This document shows positions 36,435 through 46,771 of a stretch of DNA of 64,000 nucleotides, piece by piece (position 1 is the first letter of the stretch; every line of letters starts with the position of its first letter). The position numbers and the translations under genes were made by a program. The notes under the pieces are model-generated. The model worked only from the letters and a program-made list of their open reading frames with translations, was not told where the DNA came from and did not search any database. The DNA lies in the NCBI RefSeq assembly GCF_003416895.1, contig NZ_QVIO01000012.1:1-64000 (forward strand), written 5' to 3'. This DNA is from Duganella sp. BJB476. GTDB taxonomy: Bacteria; Pseudomonadota; Gammaproteobacteria; Burkholderiales; Burkholderiaceae_D.

Positions 36435-38091
36435 ACCGGCGTTGCGCCGACTCGCGATACCACAAGCCCAGCATGCACAGGGCGAACACCAGCGCAAAAG
36501 GCACAGCCGGCAGTGGACGTTCCACTGCCGCGCCGCTGCCCTTGCCGTCAGCACCAGCGGCCCGCGCCGCATACACCGCCGTCGCATCGCGCCGCAAGGC
36601 CCGCTGCCAGGCCGGCCAATCCTTCACGTCATACACATACTCGAACGCCGGCGCTTCCATGCCCGCCGCGTTGAACTTCGCCCAGCCGGCACGCTGCGGC
36701 CACCAGGCGCCGCATCGCGCATCGGCCTTGTCGGCGCGCGCCTGCAACGGCAGCGCGGGGCCGCCGTCGGCCGGCTGCACGCTCGCCACGGCGCCGCCTT
36801 CCACGCACACCTCGCTGCGCAGGCCGGGAATCGGCATCGGGTCCGGCAGCCGCCAGCTGGTTTTCTGCGCGCTGGTCAATGCGATCTTGTCCATTGCGCC
36901 CTGCCACCACAAGGCCAGGGCTTGCGGCGCGCTGATCGCATAGCGGTGCCAGTCCGAGACGCCTATCCACACCACGCGCCCATGCTGCACATCGCGCTGC
37001 CACAACCACGGCAGCTTCTTGCCGTCGCGCGCCACGACGGACCACGGCGCGGCCGCGTTGTCGTCGGGGTTCAAGCCGGCCGGCGGCATCGCCAACGCGG
37101 CGCCGGCGACGGTGAACTGGCGCGTGTCCTCCTTCTCCGTGGTCGGCGATTGCGGATGCAGGCGCAGGCCGAACTCACGCTGCCACATGGCGGCGTCGGC
37201 GGCGTTCGCGCCCAATACCACCAGCGGCACGCCTTGCCGCGTCTGTGCCAGCAGCGCGCTGCGCGCCGACGGATTCATATGCTCCACGTAGGCGGCATCG
37301 ACAAACACCGCGTTCGGGGCCGTCAACGGAGCGCGGGCGGTTTCGCTGCGCGCCACCGCCTTGCCCAGCGCGACGTTCCAGTCGAGTATCGCGTTGCCGT
37401 CGGCCAGCAGCTGATTCAGCGCGCGGGCATCGAACGACGGCGCGTCGAAGCGGCCCTGTATCTGCAAGGGCAAGGCGTCCTTGACGTGCAACGGCACCGG
37501 ACCTTGCGCGATCGTTTTTCCTGCGGCGTCCAGCAAGCGCGCCTGCAACACCATCGCCTCCGCCACCGGCGGCAGCCATTGCACGCTCAGCTGCGACGTG
37601 GCGGCGCCGGCGAGATTCGAATCCGCCAGCACCTGCTTGTTCTCGGCCAGCAGCTGTAGGCGCCAGCCCGCCTGCGCCTGCGCGCGCCGCACCGTCAAGG
37701 TGAAGATCCGGCCCAGCGACATCGAACGGGGGAAGTCCAGCCACAGCATGTCGGCGGCGGCTGGCTGCCACTGCACGCGGCGTGCAGGCAGGTCGCCCCA
37801 CTCCGCTGCACGCAGGCCGTCGCCGCTCAAGCTGATAGCCTGCGCGCGCGGTATCGCCATCAATGACGTCTCGCTGATGCCGCCGTCAGCGCCGGTCGCT
37901 ACCGCCACGATGTTCTCGCCAGCCTGCGGCAAACGTATGTCGGCCAGCGAAACCGCCAGCGATGCCGATGCCACAGCGATCAGCGACGCGTTGATCCAAT
38001 TGCGCTTGCGGCCATACAGCACGGCGCTGACTGCGCCGACGGCCAGCACTGTCGCAGGCGCGGCGATTGCGGTGAGATCCATGTTGATCAT
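36433..38091 (-). CDS. Membrane protein with GATase-like domain, last gene of the TldD/PmbA operon
   Basis: A 552-residue protein with two N-terminal hydrophobic segments, a large middle part and one C-terminal helix (FALVFALCMLGLWY) followed by RESAQRR. The middle contains NAVFVDAAYVEHMNP and GVPLVVLGANAADAAM, which resembles the class I glutamine-amidotransferase fold seen in BatA-associated membrane proteins; catalytic residues were not recognised. The start overlaps the stop of the DUF4175 gene (ATGA) and has AAGGAG. It is probably part of a membrane complex with the BatA-like and DUF4175 proteins. Function unknown. Confidence 0.75.
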   Translation of the reverse strand: MINMDLTAIAAPATVLAVGAVSAVLYGRKRNWINASLIAVASASLAVSLADIRLPQAGENIVAVATGADGGISETSLMAIPRAQAISLSGDGLRAAEWGDLPARRVQWQPAAADMLWLDFPRSMSLGRIFTLTVRRAQAQAGWRLQLLAENKQVLADSNLAGAATSQLSVQWLPPVAEAMVLQARLLDAAGKTIAQGPVPLHVKDALPLQIQGRFDAPSFDARALNQLLADGNAILDWNVALGKAVARSETARAPLTAPNAVFVDAAYVEHMNPSARSALLAQTRQGVPLVVLGANAADAAMWQREFGLRLHPQSPTTEKEDTRQFTVAGAALAMPPAGLNPDDNAAAPWSVVARDGKKLPWLWQRDVQHGRVVWIGVSDWHRYAISAPQALALWWQGAMDKIALTSAQKTSWRLPDPMPIPGLRSEVCVEGGAVASVQPADGGPALPLQARADKADARCGAWWPQRAGWAKFNAAGMEAPAFEYVYDVKDWPAWQRALRRDATAVYAARAAGADGKGSGAAVERPLPAVPFALVFALCMLGLWYRESAQRR

Positions 38092-40124
38092 TTCGGCTGC
38101 TCCTTGCCGTTCCACGCCTGGCGGAACGGCGTATCCGTCGAAGGCCGCGCTTGCAGCAGCACCGGCGCATCCGCCAGCGTGCCGCGCAGCCAAGCGCGCA
38201 GCTCGCCGCGACAGGCGACGCAGCCATCCTGCACATCCTGCACCGCGCGCTGGGCGCTCAGTTTCTGTTCCTGGTCGGTGATGCGGGCGGCGATGGTGTC
38301 GCGCGCGGCCTTGCTCCACAGGGCCGGCAGCGCGCCGTCCTGCGACAGGGCTTGCACCAGTTCGCGCACTTCGGCCGGCACGGTGTCGCCGGCGGAGCCC
38401 TGCGCGCGCTTGTAGCTCAACACGCCGACGATGTCGCCGCTCATGCGTTTTTCTTCCTTCAGCGCGGGCGGCACGAAGGCGGTGCGGTGCAGGTAGATGC
38501 GCTCCGCCGCCTGCAATTCCTTGATCGCGTCCAGCGCCTTGTACTCGGGCGGCAGCGCGGGTTTGGGCGAGATGGCGCGCAGCGATTTTTCCGCATCCCA
38601 CATGGCCGACAGCGCGCGCTTCAATACCGCCTTGGTCTTGGGATCGAAGATGGTGGCGTTGTCTTCCTGGTCGTGCGCGTGGCCGAACTCCTTCAGCACC
38701 GACATCTCGCTGCCGAAGCCCGGCTTGCCGCCGTGGTGTTCCTCGCCTTCGTGTTCGTGCTCGTCGCCGAACAGGCTGGATTCCTCGCCGAGGAACTGGC
38801 CGTAGCGCAGCCGCAGCTTGGCCTGGTCGGAGGCGATGGTTTCGCTGCGCTCGCGCAGCGTGGCCGCCGGCATGCTGGGGTGGGCCTGCATGTCGGCCAC
38901 CAGTTGCTCGGTGTCGATGATGATCTGGCGCTGGCTGCGCAGGTTTTCAGGCTTGGCGATCGACGGCAGCGCGGTCGAGTCCAGGCTCTCCGCTTCCGGC
39001 GCGGGCAGGCGCAGCGTGTAGGTCGGCGACTGGGTGGTGTGCGGATTGTCCGGCGAGTTGTCGGTGGCGCGTACGAAGAAGTACAACTCGTCACCGGGCT
39101 CCATGCCCAGCTCCGCCAGCGTCCACTGCTTTTTCCAGTTGCGGACTTTGGGATCGGACGATTGCGGCAGCGGCACTTCGCGGTCGCTGAAGCGGATGTT
39201 CTCGCCGCTGCCGCGCGCCAGCGTCATGTGCAAACTGGCGCGGACGATGGCGTAGTCGTCGCGGGCGGTGACGGAGATCTGCACGGTCTTCGCGTCTTTG
39301 ACGAGGATGTGTATCAATTCGCTCGGCTCGACGATGGTCACTTGCGGCGCCTGGTCCGGCGTGACGCGGATGTTGTAGCGCGTGCCGTTCTTGCCGCGCG
39401 CGCGCCAGAACAGCGATTCTTCGACGCGCTTCATCGCGCAGGCTTCTGTGACGGGCAGGCTGAGTCCATCGCCCAGTTCCACCGCCGGCTGCGGGCCGCT
39501 CGGATTGCGCACGCACCAGCGCACTTCGGAGAATTGCGGTACCTGGATGTCGCGGGCGGCGGTCTCGAATGACTGAACGCCGGTGTAGGCCGGCGGCGTG
39601 ACGCGCAGGTAGATCTCGCCGTCGACGATGGGCTTGGCCGCCTGGCTGGCGGCGGTGGTTGCGACGATGGCGGTCTGCTTGCCATGGTAGCCCCATGCGG
39701 CGCCTGCGGCGGCAAGGCTGAGCAGGATGGGCAGGATGCTGATGCGCACCCGGCTGCGGGCGATGCTGCGGTAGTCATTCTCGCCCAGTACGGAGGCCAG
39801 TCGGGCTTGCAGGCGTTGCTGCTGGAGCTTGGCGATGGGCGTAATGGCGTCGGCGGCCAGCAGCGTGCTGCTGTCTTCCAGCGCGGGGATGGCGGCGTTC
39901 AGCCACGAGGTCCATTCCCGCTTGATGCGCAGGCGCCAGCGGTAGATGTCGATCGCCAGCCAGATGGCCCACGGCAGTATGGCCGCGATCACCAGTGGAC
40001 GGGCTGCGTGCAGCAGAACCAGTGCGATCGCCAACGGCGCCAGCGCGGCCAGCCATTGCGGCACGCGGCGGCGCAGGACGGCGGCCCACAGGTGGCGGCG
40101 TAGGATGTCAGTTTCGCCGTGCAT
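38088..40124 (-). CDS. DUF4175-like membrane protein
   Basis: A 678-residue protein with two or three hydrophobic segments in the first 150 residues (around 22-58 and 127-147) and a long periplasmic part. That part includes beta-rich repeats (GEIYLRVTPPAYTG, YNIRVTPDQAPQVTIVEP, VQISVTARDDYAIVRASL), resembling the DUF4175 family, then coiled-coil-like helical segments and a His/Glu-rich run (GDEHEHEGEEHHGG) that could bind metal. It ends with CVACRGE, a CxxC-like pair. It overlaps the BatA-like gene by 17 bases. It is a structural member of the predicted membrane complex; biochemical role unknown. Confidence 0.75.
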   Translation of the reverse strand: MHGETDILRRHLWAAVLRRRVPQWLAALAPLAIALVLLHAARPLVIAAILPWAIWLAIDIYRWRLRIKREWTSWLNAAIPALEDSSTLLAADAITPIAKLQQQRLQARLASVLGENDYRSIARSRVRISILPILLSLAAAGAAWGYHGKQTAIVATTAASQAAKPIVDGEIYLRVTPPAYTGVQSFETAARDIQVPQFSEVRWCVRNPSGPQPAVELGDGLSLPVTEACAMKRVEESLFWRARGKNGTRYNIRVTPDQAPQVTIVEPSELIHILVKDAKTVQISVTARDDYAIVRASLHMTLARGSGENIRFSDREVPLPQSSDPKVRNWKKQWTLAELGMEPGDELYFFVRATDNSPDNPHTTQSPTYTLRLPAPEAESLDSTALPSIAKPENLRSQRQIIIDTEQLVADMQAHPSMPAATLRERSETIASDQAKLRLRYGQFLGEESSLFGDEHEHEGEEHHGGKPGFGSEMSVLKEFGHAHDQEDNATIFDPKTKAVLKRALSAMWDAEKSLRAISPKPALPPEYKALDAIKELQAAERIYLHRTAFVPPALKEEKRMSGDIVGVLSYKRAQGSAGDTVPAEVRELVQALSQDGALPALWSKAARDTIAARITDQEQKLSAQRAVQDVQDGCVACRGELRAWLRGTLADAPVLLQARPSTDTPFRQAWNGKEQPK

Positions 40125-41157
40125 GGGTCAGTATCCGTTCGAGTAAAAACAGCGCCAGCAGGGCAAGGGCGAGCCAGGCGGCCGGCTTGGCGTCGGTGAT
40201 GGCGGGCAGCGCGCTGCGCGCGGCGGACAGCGCTTGCGATGGCATCGGGTAGGCAGGTGCGGGGGCCGGGCCAAGCTGCTGCCAGGCTTCGTAGAGGGCG
40301 CGCGCGGTGTCGGCGTCGCGTGGCGGCATGGCGTCGGAGGTCCAGAGACGGCCGCGCGGCGAGTCGGCGTATTTCAGCGTGACGCCGTTGATGTTCAGCG
40401 TAGAGGCGTTTGCCAGTTCGGGGAAGCCGGTTGGCGCGGCGATCCACCAGTGCGGGGCGCGCCAGTTGGCAGGCGGCGCGGCGGCGGACTCCCAGACGAT
40501 CAACTCGGTTTTTGCGTCTGGTTCGGCAGCGGGCGTGTAGCGGTTGGCGCCATCGCCGGCGCGGCTGAAGGCGGCGAACAGCGAACGCCAGGCGGCGCCC
40601 TGCTCCTGCGCGCCCGCCAGCACGATGTGATGTTCGGTCGGTGACGCGGTGGCAGCAGCAGGGGCGGACGGCGGCTTGGTGCGCAGTTCCACCTGATGGC
40701 TGAATTGCGGCACGCGGGCCGGCATCGCCACCTGGTCGGCGCGGGCGACGATCAGCAGGCGCGCGCTGGGACGCCAGTCGCGTTCGTGTTGGCGCAGCCA
40801 TTGCAAGCCGTTCGACGGCAGCTCGATGCGCTGCGCTGGCCCCATGCCGGCGGCGGCGATCTGCTGCTCCGCCCAAGCCTTGTCGGCGCCGGCGTCCAGC
40901 AGCACGGTATCGCCGCGCCACGGGAAAATGGTCGCGGCCAGCCAGGCGATCAGCGCCACCAACATCAGGCAACGCACCAGCAACAGCAGGCGGTCGCGCC
41001 ACTGCCAGACGCGCAGCTGCTCCGGCGCGGCCGACGGCAGGAAGCGCGCCGTCGCCAGCGGTTCGGCCTTCAGGCGCTGGCGTTTCTGGCGATGCCACCA
41101 CACCGGCAGCAACAGCACCGGCAGCGCAAGCCACCACAAGGGATAAGAACTCAGCAT
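40108..41157 (-). CDS. BatA-like membrane protein
   Basis: A 349-residue protein with the BatA N-terminal double membrane segment (YPLWWLALPVLLLPVWWH and LLLLVRCLMLVALIAWLAAT) and one more helix at the C-terminus (AAWLALALLALFLLERIL). No von Willebrand A metal site (DxSxS) is visible, so it is the VWA-less variant that accompanies DUF58 and MoxR genes. The start at 41157 begins right before the first helix; the frame is open upstream inside the DUF58 gene. Ribosome binding site weak. Confidence 0.78.
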   Translation of the reverse strand: MLSSYPLWWLALPVLLLPVWWHRQKRQRLKAEPLATARFLPSAAPEQLRVWQWRDRLLLLVRCLMLVALIAWLAATIFPWRGDTVLLDAGADKAWAEQQIAAAGMGPAQRIELPSNGLQWLRQHERDWRPSARLLIVARADQVAMPARVPQFSHQVELRTKPPSAPAAATASPTEHHIVLAGAQEQGAAWRSLFAAFSRAGDGANRYTPAAEPDAKTELIVWESAAAPPANWRAPHWWIAAPTGFPELANASTLNINGVTLKYADSPRGRLWTSDAMPPRDADTARALYEAWQQLGPAPAPAYPMPSQALSAARSALPAITDAKPAAWLALALLALFLLERILTHARRN

Positions 41158-41170
41158 CGACAACCCATCT

Positions 41171-42100
41171 TCATTTTGCGCGCGCTCCGGCCAGCTGCAA
41201 CCAGCTGCGCAGCACGCCGCCCAGAGGCTGCTCGATACGCGCCTCGTAGTGGACGATATTGTTTTGACGGCAGCTGGTCGCCACCGCATCGAAGTGCGCG
41301 CGGCTCTGCTGCCTGTAGCTTTCGCGGTCGGCATTGCTCATGCGGTGCAAGCCGTCGCTCTGTTCGGGATCGCGGTAGGCCGCGCCGGCCTTGAAGCTGG
41401 CGTCCACCTCCGCCTGCGTGCGCAAGGTCAGCAGGCGCACGTCGTGCCGCAGGCTGCGCAGGCGCAGCAGCGCTTCGCTCAACGGCGACGGCCAGTCGAG
41501 GAAATCACTGGCGGCGAAAATCAAACTCGGCGAACGGGCGAAGTGCAGGTTGGCCTTCAGTACCTCGGCGCTGGGCAGGCTGCCTTCCGGCTTGGCCTTG
41601 GCCAGCTGCGCCAGCACGCGCTGCAGCTGGCGTGGCCCGCGCGAGGCTTGCGTGAATTCGACTTTGCCGCCGCTGCACACCACCAGCCCAAACGCGTCGC
41701 CCTGCCGCTGCGCGATGGCCGCCACGCAGGCCAGCACGGTGCGCGCGAACCACAGCTTGTCGACGCCGTTGATCTCGCGGCTGGGCTCCGCCATCGAGGC
41801 GCTGGCGTCCAGCCACAACCAGGTGGCGACGTGGCTGTCACGCTCCGCCTCGCGGACGAAGTAGCGGTCCGCGCGCGCCAGCAGCTTCCAGTCGACACGG
41901 CGCCACTCGTCGCCCGGCGCGTAAGCCCGGTACTCGGAGAACTCGACGCCGGCGCCGCGCTCGCGGCCCGCGTGCAGGCCGTGGCCCAGCCCCGCCAGCA
42001 CGTGGCGTATCACCAGCTCCAGATCCTTGGTCTGCGCCATCATCGCCGTCATGGAGGTGGCGGACGTCCCCGGCGCGGACGGTTTAAAGGTCGATTGCAT
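41171..42100 (-). CDS. DUF58 domain protein
   Basis: A 309-residue cytoplasmic protein with the DUF58 signature VEFSEYRAYAPGDEWRRVDW, followed by a degenerate VWA-like fold (TWLWLDASASMAEP, with a DxSxS metal site). DUF58 proteins nearly always follow a MoxR ATPase gene, as here (6 bases downstream of moxR), and are thought to be client or adaptor proteins of the ATPase. It is followed after 13 bases by the BatA-like gene. Confidence 0.88.
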   Translation of the reverse strand: MQSTFKPSAPGTSATSMTAMMAQTKDLELVIRHVLAGLGHGLHAGRERGAGVEFSEYRAYAPGDEWRRVDWKLLARADRYFVREAERDSHVATWLWLDASASMAEPSREINGVDKLWFARTVLACVAAIAQRQGDAFGLVVCSGGKVEFTQASRGPRQLQRVLAQLAKAKPEGSLPSAEVLKANLHFARSPSLIFAASDFLDWPSPLSEALLRLRSLRHDVRLLTLRTQAEVDASFKAGAAYRDPEQSDGLHRMSNADRESYRQQSRAHFDAVATSCRQNNIVHYEARIEQPLGGVLRSWLQLAGARAK

Positions 42101-42106
42101 CGCGGC

Positions 42107-43105
<999 letters not shown>

Positions 43106-43107
43106 GA

Positions 43108-43728
43108 TCAAGCTCCCAACGCATATTGAATGATATTGACCGCAAAGCGGGTATTGTCGACCACCAGCCAGCGCTTGTTGCGGAAGTCGTAGTCCCACTC
43201 GCAGCCGTAGTCCTTGTTGCTGTACAAAAGCCGCACGCGGCCGCCGACTTCCACCGCCTTCAGGTAGTCGTGCACCAGATCGTCGCCCCAGCCGTTGAGC
43301 TCCACGCTGGTGTTGGGCGGGCCGTCGAAATGGAAGAAGCTCGAATACACCGGATGCGTATTCGGGATCTTGTGCAGCGCCTTCGGCCCGAAGATACGGG
43401 CGATTTCGGCCTCGAACGATTTGGCGAACAGGCCGTCGATATCGTGGTTGCAGTCGTCCACGAACAGGAAGCCGCCACCCTTGATGTAGCGCTCCAGGTT
43501 CTTGCGCTCGGCCGGCGTGAACTGCACCAGCTTGTGGCCGGCGAAATAGCAGAACGGCGCCTCCAGCATCTTCGGATCTGACAGCGCGACGATGCGTTCG
43601 ACGGGATCAACCCGCAAGGTCGTGTATTCGACCAGCGAGTTGAGTACGTTGCTCGGCATGCGGATATCGACATCCCAGTCGCCCGACTCGTAAGTCAGGC
43701 GGGTGAAGTAAAAATCGTAGTTGGCCAC
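43108..43728 (-). CDS. DUF4159 domain protein
   Basis: A 206-residue soluble protein matching the DUF4159 type: FYFTRLTYESGDWDVDIRMP at the start, then ERYIKGGGFLFVDDCNHD, a strand typical of a GATase-like fold, and DYLKAVEVGGRVRLLYSNKD. No signal peptide is present here, while many DUF4159 domains occur fused to BatA-like membrane domains. It begins 10 bases after pmbA-like copy 1 ends and precedes the MoxR gene. The link of TldD/PmbA with the MoxR module runs through this gene. Confidence 0.82.
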   Translation of the reverse strand: MANYDFYFTRLTYESGDWDVDIRMPSNVLNSLVEYTTLRVDPVERIVALSDPKMLEAPFCYFAGHKLVQFTPAERKNLERYIKGGGFLFVDDCNHDIDGLFAKSFEAEIARIFGPKALHKIPNTHPVYSSFFHFDGPPNTSVELNGWGDDLVHDYLKAVEVGGRVRLLYSNKDYGCEWDYDFRNKRWLVVDNTRFAVNIIQYALGA

Positions 43729-43738
43729 AACCCTACCT

Positions 43739-45076
43739 TTATACGGCGTCCGACAAGGAGGTGAAGTTAAAGTCGCGTACCTTCATCGGCGGGATCAGCA
43801 TCTGGTAACGCACCTCGTCGCCGCCGATCACCACCGGCTTGCCCAGTTCATCGATATTGTTCAGCATCGATACCGGGCTTTCGTTGAAGCGGAAGTTCTT
43901 GATCGGATGCTTGATCTTGCCGTTCTCGATGTAGAAGGTGCCGTCGCGCGTCAAGCCGGTCAGCAGCAGCGACTGCGGATCGACCATGCGGATGTACCAG
44001 GTGCGGGTGACCAGTACGCCCTTCTTGGTCGACGCGATCAACTCCTCGGTCGACTTGCCGCCGCCCGCCATGATCATGTTGCCGTGACGGCCGGCGGCGC
44101 GCTGGCCCTGCTTCTCGGCCCAGTAGCGGGTGTAGTCCAGCGAGGCCACCTTGCCGCCCTTGATGACGTCCGTGCGCTCGCGCGCCAGCATCGACGAGTC
44201 GTCCCACGCCAGCACCGGCACGTCCTTGTCCCACGGATCGGCCCAGACGTTGACCTGCTCGTCGAACAGCTTTTCGCCCAGGCGGTTGCCGCCGCCCTTT
44301 TTCGACAGGAAGCTGCGCCCCTCGTCGGCGCGGCGCGCATCGAAGGCGCCGAACATGCGGCCGATGATTTCCGACGTCGCCGCCGGCTCCAGGATCACCG
44401 TGTAGCGGCCCGGCTCCAGCGCCTTGGCCTCCACCGATTTAAGCGCTTTCTCGATCGCGATCTCGGACGCTTCGCGCGCGTCGAACTTCTTGGCATCGGT
44501 GGCCGAGCGGGTGGCCCAGCCGGAACCGCGCCCGTCTTCGGTACGGGTGGTGATGGTGAAGCCCAGATTGCTCAAGGTCTGGTAGCCGAACACGCCGTTC
44601 GAGTTGGCCACCGTTTCAAAGCCGGTGGTGTCGCTGAAGAAGCCCGCCGCGACCAGGCCCTGCTTGCGGCAGGCGTTGATGCTGACGGCCGCCACTTCGG
44701 CACGGTATTCCGGATCGATGGCGGCGTTGGCCTCGTTGTAGGTGGCGGAAGACTTGTAGTCCTGCTTCTTGATCGCCGGCTGGAACTCCGGATTCTCAGG
44801 CGCCAGTCGGGCCACGTCTTCGGCGCGGCGTACCGCGCGCTCCAGCGCCTTGTCGTCGAACTCGTTGATCGAGGCCGTTCCCTGGCGCTTGCCGAAGGCG
44901 ACGCTGACGGTCAGCTGCGTATTCTCGGTCAGGCCGGCGGTCGACACGGCGTTGCGCGCGTAGCGGATATTGCCGTTGCGGCTACCGCTGATCTGCACGC
45001 GGCATTCGTCGGCCTTGGACAGCGACATCACCTTGTCGCTAATGCGTTTTGCTTCTTCCTGGTTCAGCATCTTCAT
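43739..45076 (-). CDS. PmbA/TldE-like protein, copy 1
   Basis: A 445-residue member of the PmbA (TldE) family. In E. coli TldD and TldE form a heterodimeric metallopeptidase that matures microcin B17 and degrades CcdA; the TldE subunit lacks the metal site. Here too no HExxxH motif is present. Family features are NIRYARNAVSTAGLTENTQ, ANSNGVFGYQT, GGGNRLGEKLFDEQ and ARERTDVIKGGKV. There is no signal peptide, unlike the partner TldD at 45080, which ends three bases upstream. It is closely similar to copy 2 at 46772 along its whole length. Confidence 0.88.
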   Translation of the reverse strand: MKMLNQEEAKRISDKVMSLSKADECRVQISGSRNGNIRYARNAVSTAGLTENTQLTVSVAFGKRQGTASINEFDDKALERAVRRAEDVARLAPENPEFQPAIKKQDYKSSATYNEANAAIDPEYRAEVAAVSINACRKQGLVAAGFFSDTTGFETVANSNGVFGYQTLSNLGFTITTRTEDGRGSGWATRSATDAKKFDAREASEIAIEKALKSVEAKALEPGRYTVILEPAATSEIIGRMFGAFDARRADEGRSFLSKKGGGNRLGEKLFDEQVNVWADPWDKDVPVLAWDDSSMLARERTDVIKGGKVASLDYTRYWAEKQGQRAAGRHGNMIMAGGGKSTEELIASTKKGVLVTRTWYIRMVDPQSLLLTGLTRDGTFYIENGKIKHPIKNFRFNESPVSMLNNIDELGKPVVIGGDEVRYQMLIPPMKVRDFNFTSLSDAV

Positions 45077-45079
45077 TGA

Positions 45080-46717
45080 TTATCCTATCTTGCGAGCGGT
45101 GTTGATGACGTTGATGCCGTTGAAGCGCGTGGTCGGCGACCCGTGCGATACGGCGCTGACCTGCGAAGGCTGGCCCTTGCCGTCGAAGAAGGAGCCGCCC
45201 ATGCGCCAGTCGCGTTCATCGCACAGCGCCGAGCAGGCGTTCCAGAACTCCTGGGTATTGGACTGGTAGGCCACATCTTCCAGCTGGTTGGTGATCTTGC
45301 CGTTCTTGATCTCGAAGTACAGCTGGCCGCCGAACTGGAAGTTGTAGCGCTGCTGGTCGATCGAGTACGAGCCGCGGCCCAGAATGTAGATGCCCTTCTT
45401 GACGTCCTTGACCATGTCGTCCGGCGTCAGCGGCTTCTTGCCCGCTTCCAGCGACACGTTCGGCATGCGCTGGAACTGCACGCTGCTCCAGCTGTCCGCG
45501 TACGAGCAGCCGTGCGATTCCTTCTCGCCGATGATGGCCGCCTGGTCGCGCGTGGCCTGGTAGTTGACCAGGATGCCGTTGCGGATCAGGTCCCAGCGCT
45601 TGGAGGCCACGCCTTCGTCGTCGTAGCCCACGCAGCCCAGCGAGCCTGGCGTGGTCTTGTCGGCGACGATGTTGACCAGGTCCGAACCGTATTTGAAGTT
45701 TTTGCTCTTCCACTTGTCCAGCGTGGCGAAGCTGGTGCCGGCGTAGTTGGCCTCGTAGCCCAGCACGCGATCGAGTTCGGTGGCGTGGCCGACCGACTCG
45801 TGGATGGTCAGGAACAGGTGTTCCGGCGACAGCACCAGGTCGTACTTGCCCGGTTCGACGGTTTTCGCGGTCAGCTTTTCGCGGGCCTGGCGGCCGGCGG
45901 CGCGCGCGTCCTCGATCAAATCGTAGGCGCCCTTGTACAGCGTGGTGACGTTGCCGGCGGCCTTGACCTTGTTGGCTTCCTTCGCATCGAAGAATTCATA
46001 ACCCATGCTGGCCGGCGACGACAAACCGTCGCGAGTGCGGAAGCGGTTGGTGGCCTTGTCGACGGCGGTGGCGGTCAGCGGCGACCACAGACGGTGAATG
46101 TCCTGGTCGATGTAGGAGCCGTCGGTGGAGGCGAAGTACTTCTGCTGGTTCACCTGGAACAGGTTGGACGACATGAAGCTGGCGCCCGCGTCCAGTCCTG
46201 CCTTGTTGGCGGCGATCAGCATCTCGGCCTTTTCCTTGATCGCCACGGTGCGCCAGTCCTTCTTGAACGGCGTGGCCCATGCCACTTCGCCGACGCCTTT
46301 GACGGGGGCCAGCACCACAGGCTCGGTTTGCAGCTTGGCGTTGGCGCGCGCGATGGCGACCGCCTGGCGCGCGGCGGCGGCCACCGAGTCCAGCGTCATG
46401 ACGTTGGTCGAGCAGAAGCCGTAGGCGCCGTTGGCGATCACGCGCACGCCGACGCCGGAGGATTCGGTGTTGACGATGTTTTCCACGTTCAGGTCGCGCG
46501 TGGTGAGGAACTGGTTCAGGTAGCGGCCGATGCGCACGTCGCAGTAGCTGGCGCCGGCCTTGGTGGCGGCGTTCATCGCGGCGTCGGCCAGCGATTTCTT
46601 GAACTGCACGGCCATGGGGTTGAGCAGCTCTTCGGCCGCGATGGCGTTGCCGAAGACCGGTATCAGCAGGCTGCCACCGGCGGCCGCACTAACTTTTAGA
46701 AATGAACGTCGTTCCAC
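45080..46717 (-). CDS. Tat-signal TldD-like metallopeptidase, copy 1
   Basis: A 545-residue TldD-family peptidase. The metal motif HExxxH is present (TIHESVGHATELD, around residues 304-310). The N-terminus MERRSFLKVSAAAGG with a following hydrophobic stretch and AIAAEE is a textbook twin-arginine signal, predicting export in folded form; the E. coli enzyme is cytoplasmic. The start is GTG at 46717 with GGGAG upstream. The pmbA-like partner follows three bases after the stop. Conserved late features are GSLGCVGYDDEG and GCSYADSWSSVQFQRMPNV. The substrate is unknown; no short precursor peptide gene was seen nearby. Confidence 0.9.
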   Translation of the reverse strand: MERRSFLKVSAAAGGSLLIPVFGNAIAAEELLNPMAVQFKKSLADAAMNAATKAGASYCDVRIGRYLNQFLTTRDLNVENIVNTESSGVGVRVIANGAYGFCSTNVMTLDSVAAAARQAVAIARANAKLQTEPVVLAPVKGVGEVAWATPFKKDWRTVAIKEKAEMLIAANKAGLDAGASFMSSNLFQVNQQKYFASTDGSYIDQDIHRLWSPLTATAVDKATNRFRTRDGLSSPASMGYEFFDAKEANKVKAAGNVTTLYKGAYDLIEDARAAGRQAREKLTAKTVEPGKYDLVLSPEHLFLTIHESVGHATELDRVLGYEANYAGTSFATLDKWKSKNFKYGSDLVNIVADKTTPGSLGCVGYDDEGVASKRWDLIRNGILVNYQATRDQAAIIGEKESHGCSYADSWSSVQFQRMPNVSLEAGKKPLTPDDMVKDVKKGIYILGRGSYSIDQQRYNFQFGGQLYFEIKNGKITNQLEDVAYQSNTQEFWNACSALCDERDWRMGGSFFDGKGQPSQVSAVSHGSPTTRFNGINVINTARKIG

Positions 46718-46741
46718 ATTAACTCCCTGAAAAATGTAACA

Positions 46742-46763
46742 GGGCCGGAACTGAGTCCGGCCC
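46742..46763 (-). other. Hairpin between the two TldD/PmbA pairs
   Basis: GGGCCGGA and TCCGGCCC form an 8-bp stem with a six-base loop. In the direction of transcription only a weak ATTTTT follows several bases later, so partial termination or transcript processing between the two gene pairs is possible. Confidence 0.45.
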
Positions 46764-46771
46764 CTGATGCT

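Noticed and set aside
46742..46763. Hairpin as a full transcription terminator splitting the TldD operon
   Set aside because: No proper T-run follows on the transcribed strand, and no promoter was found for the downstream pair.
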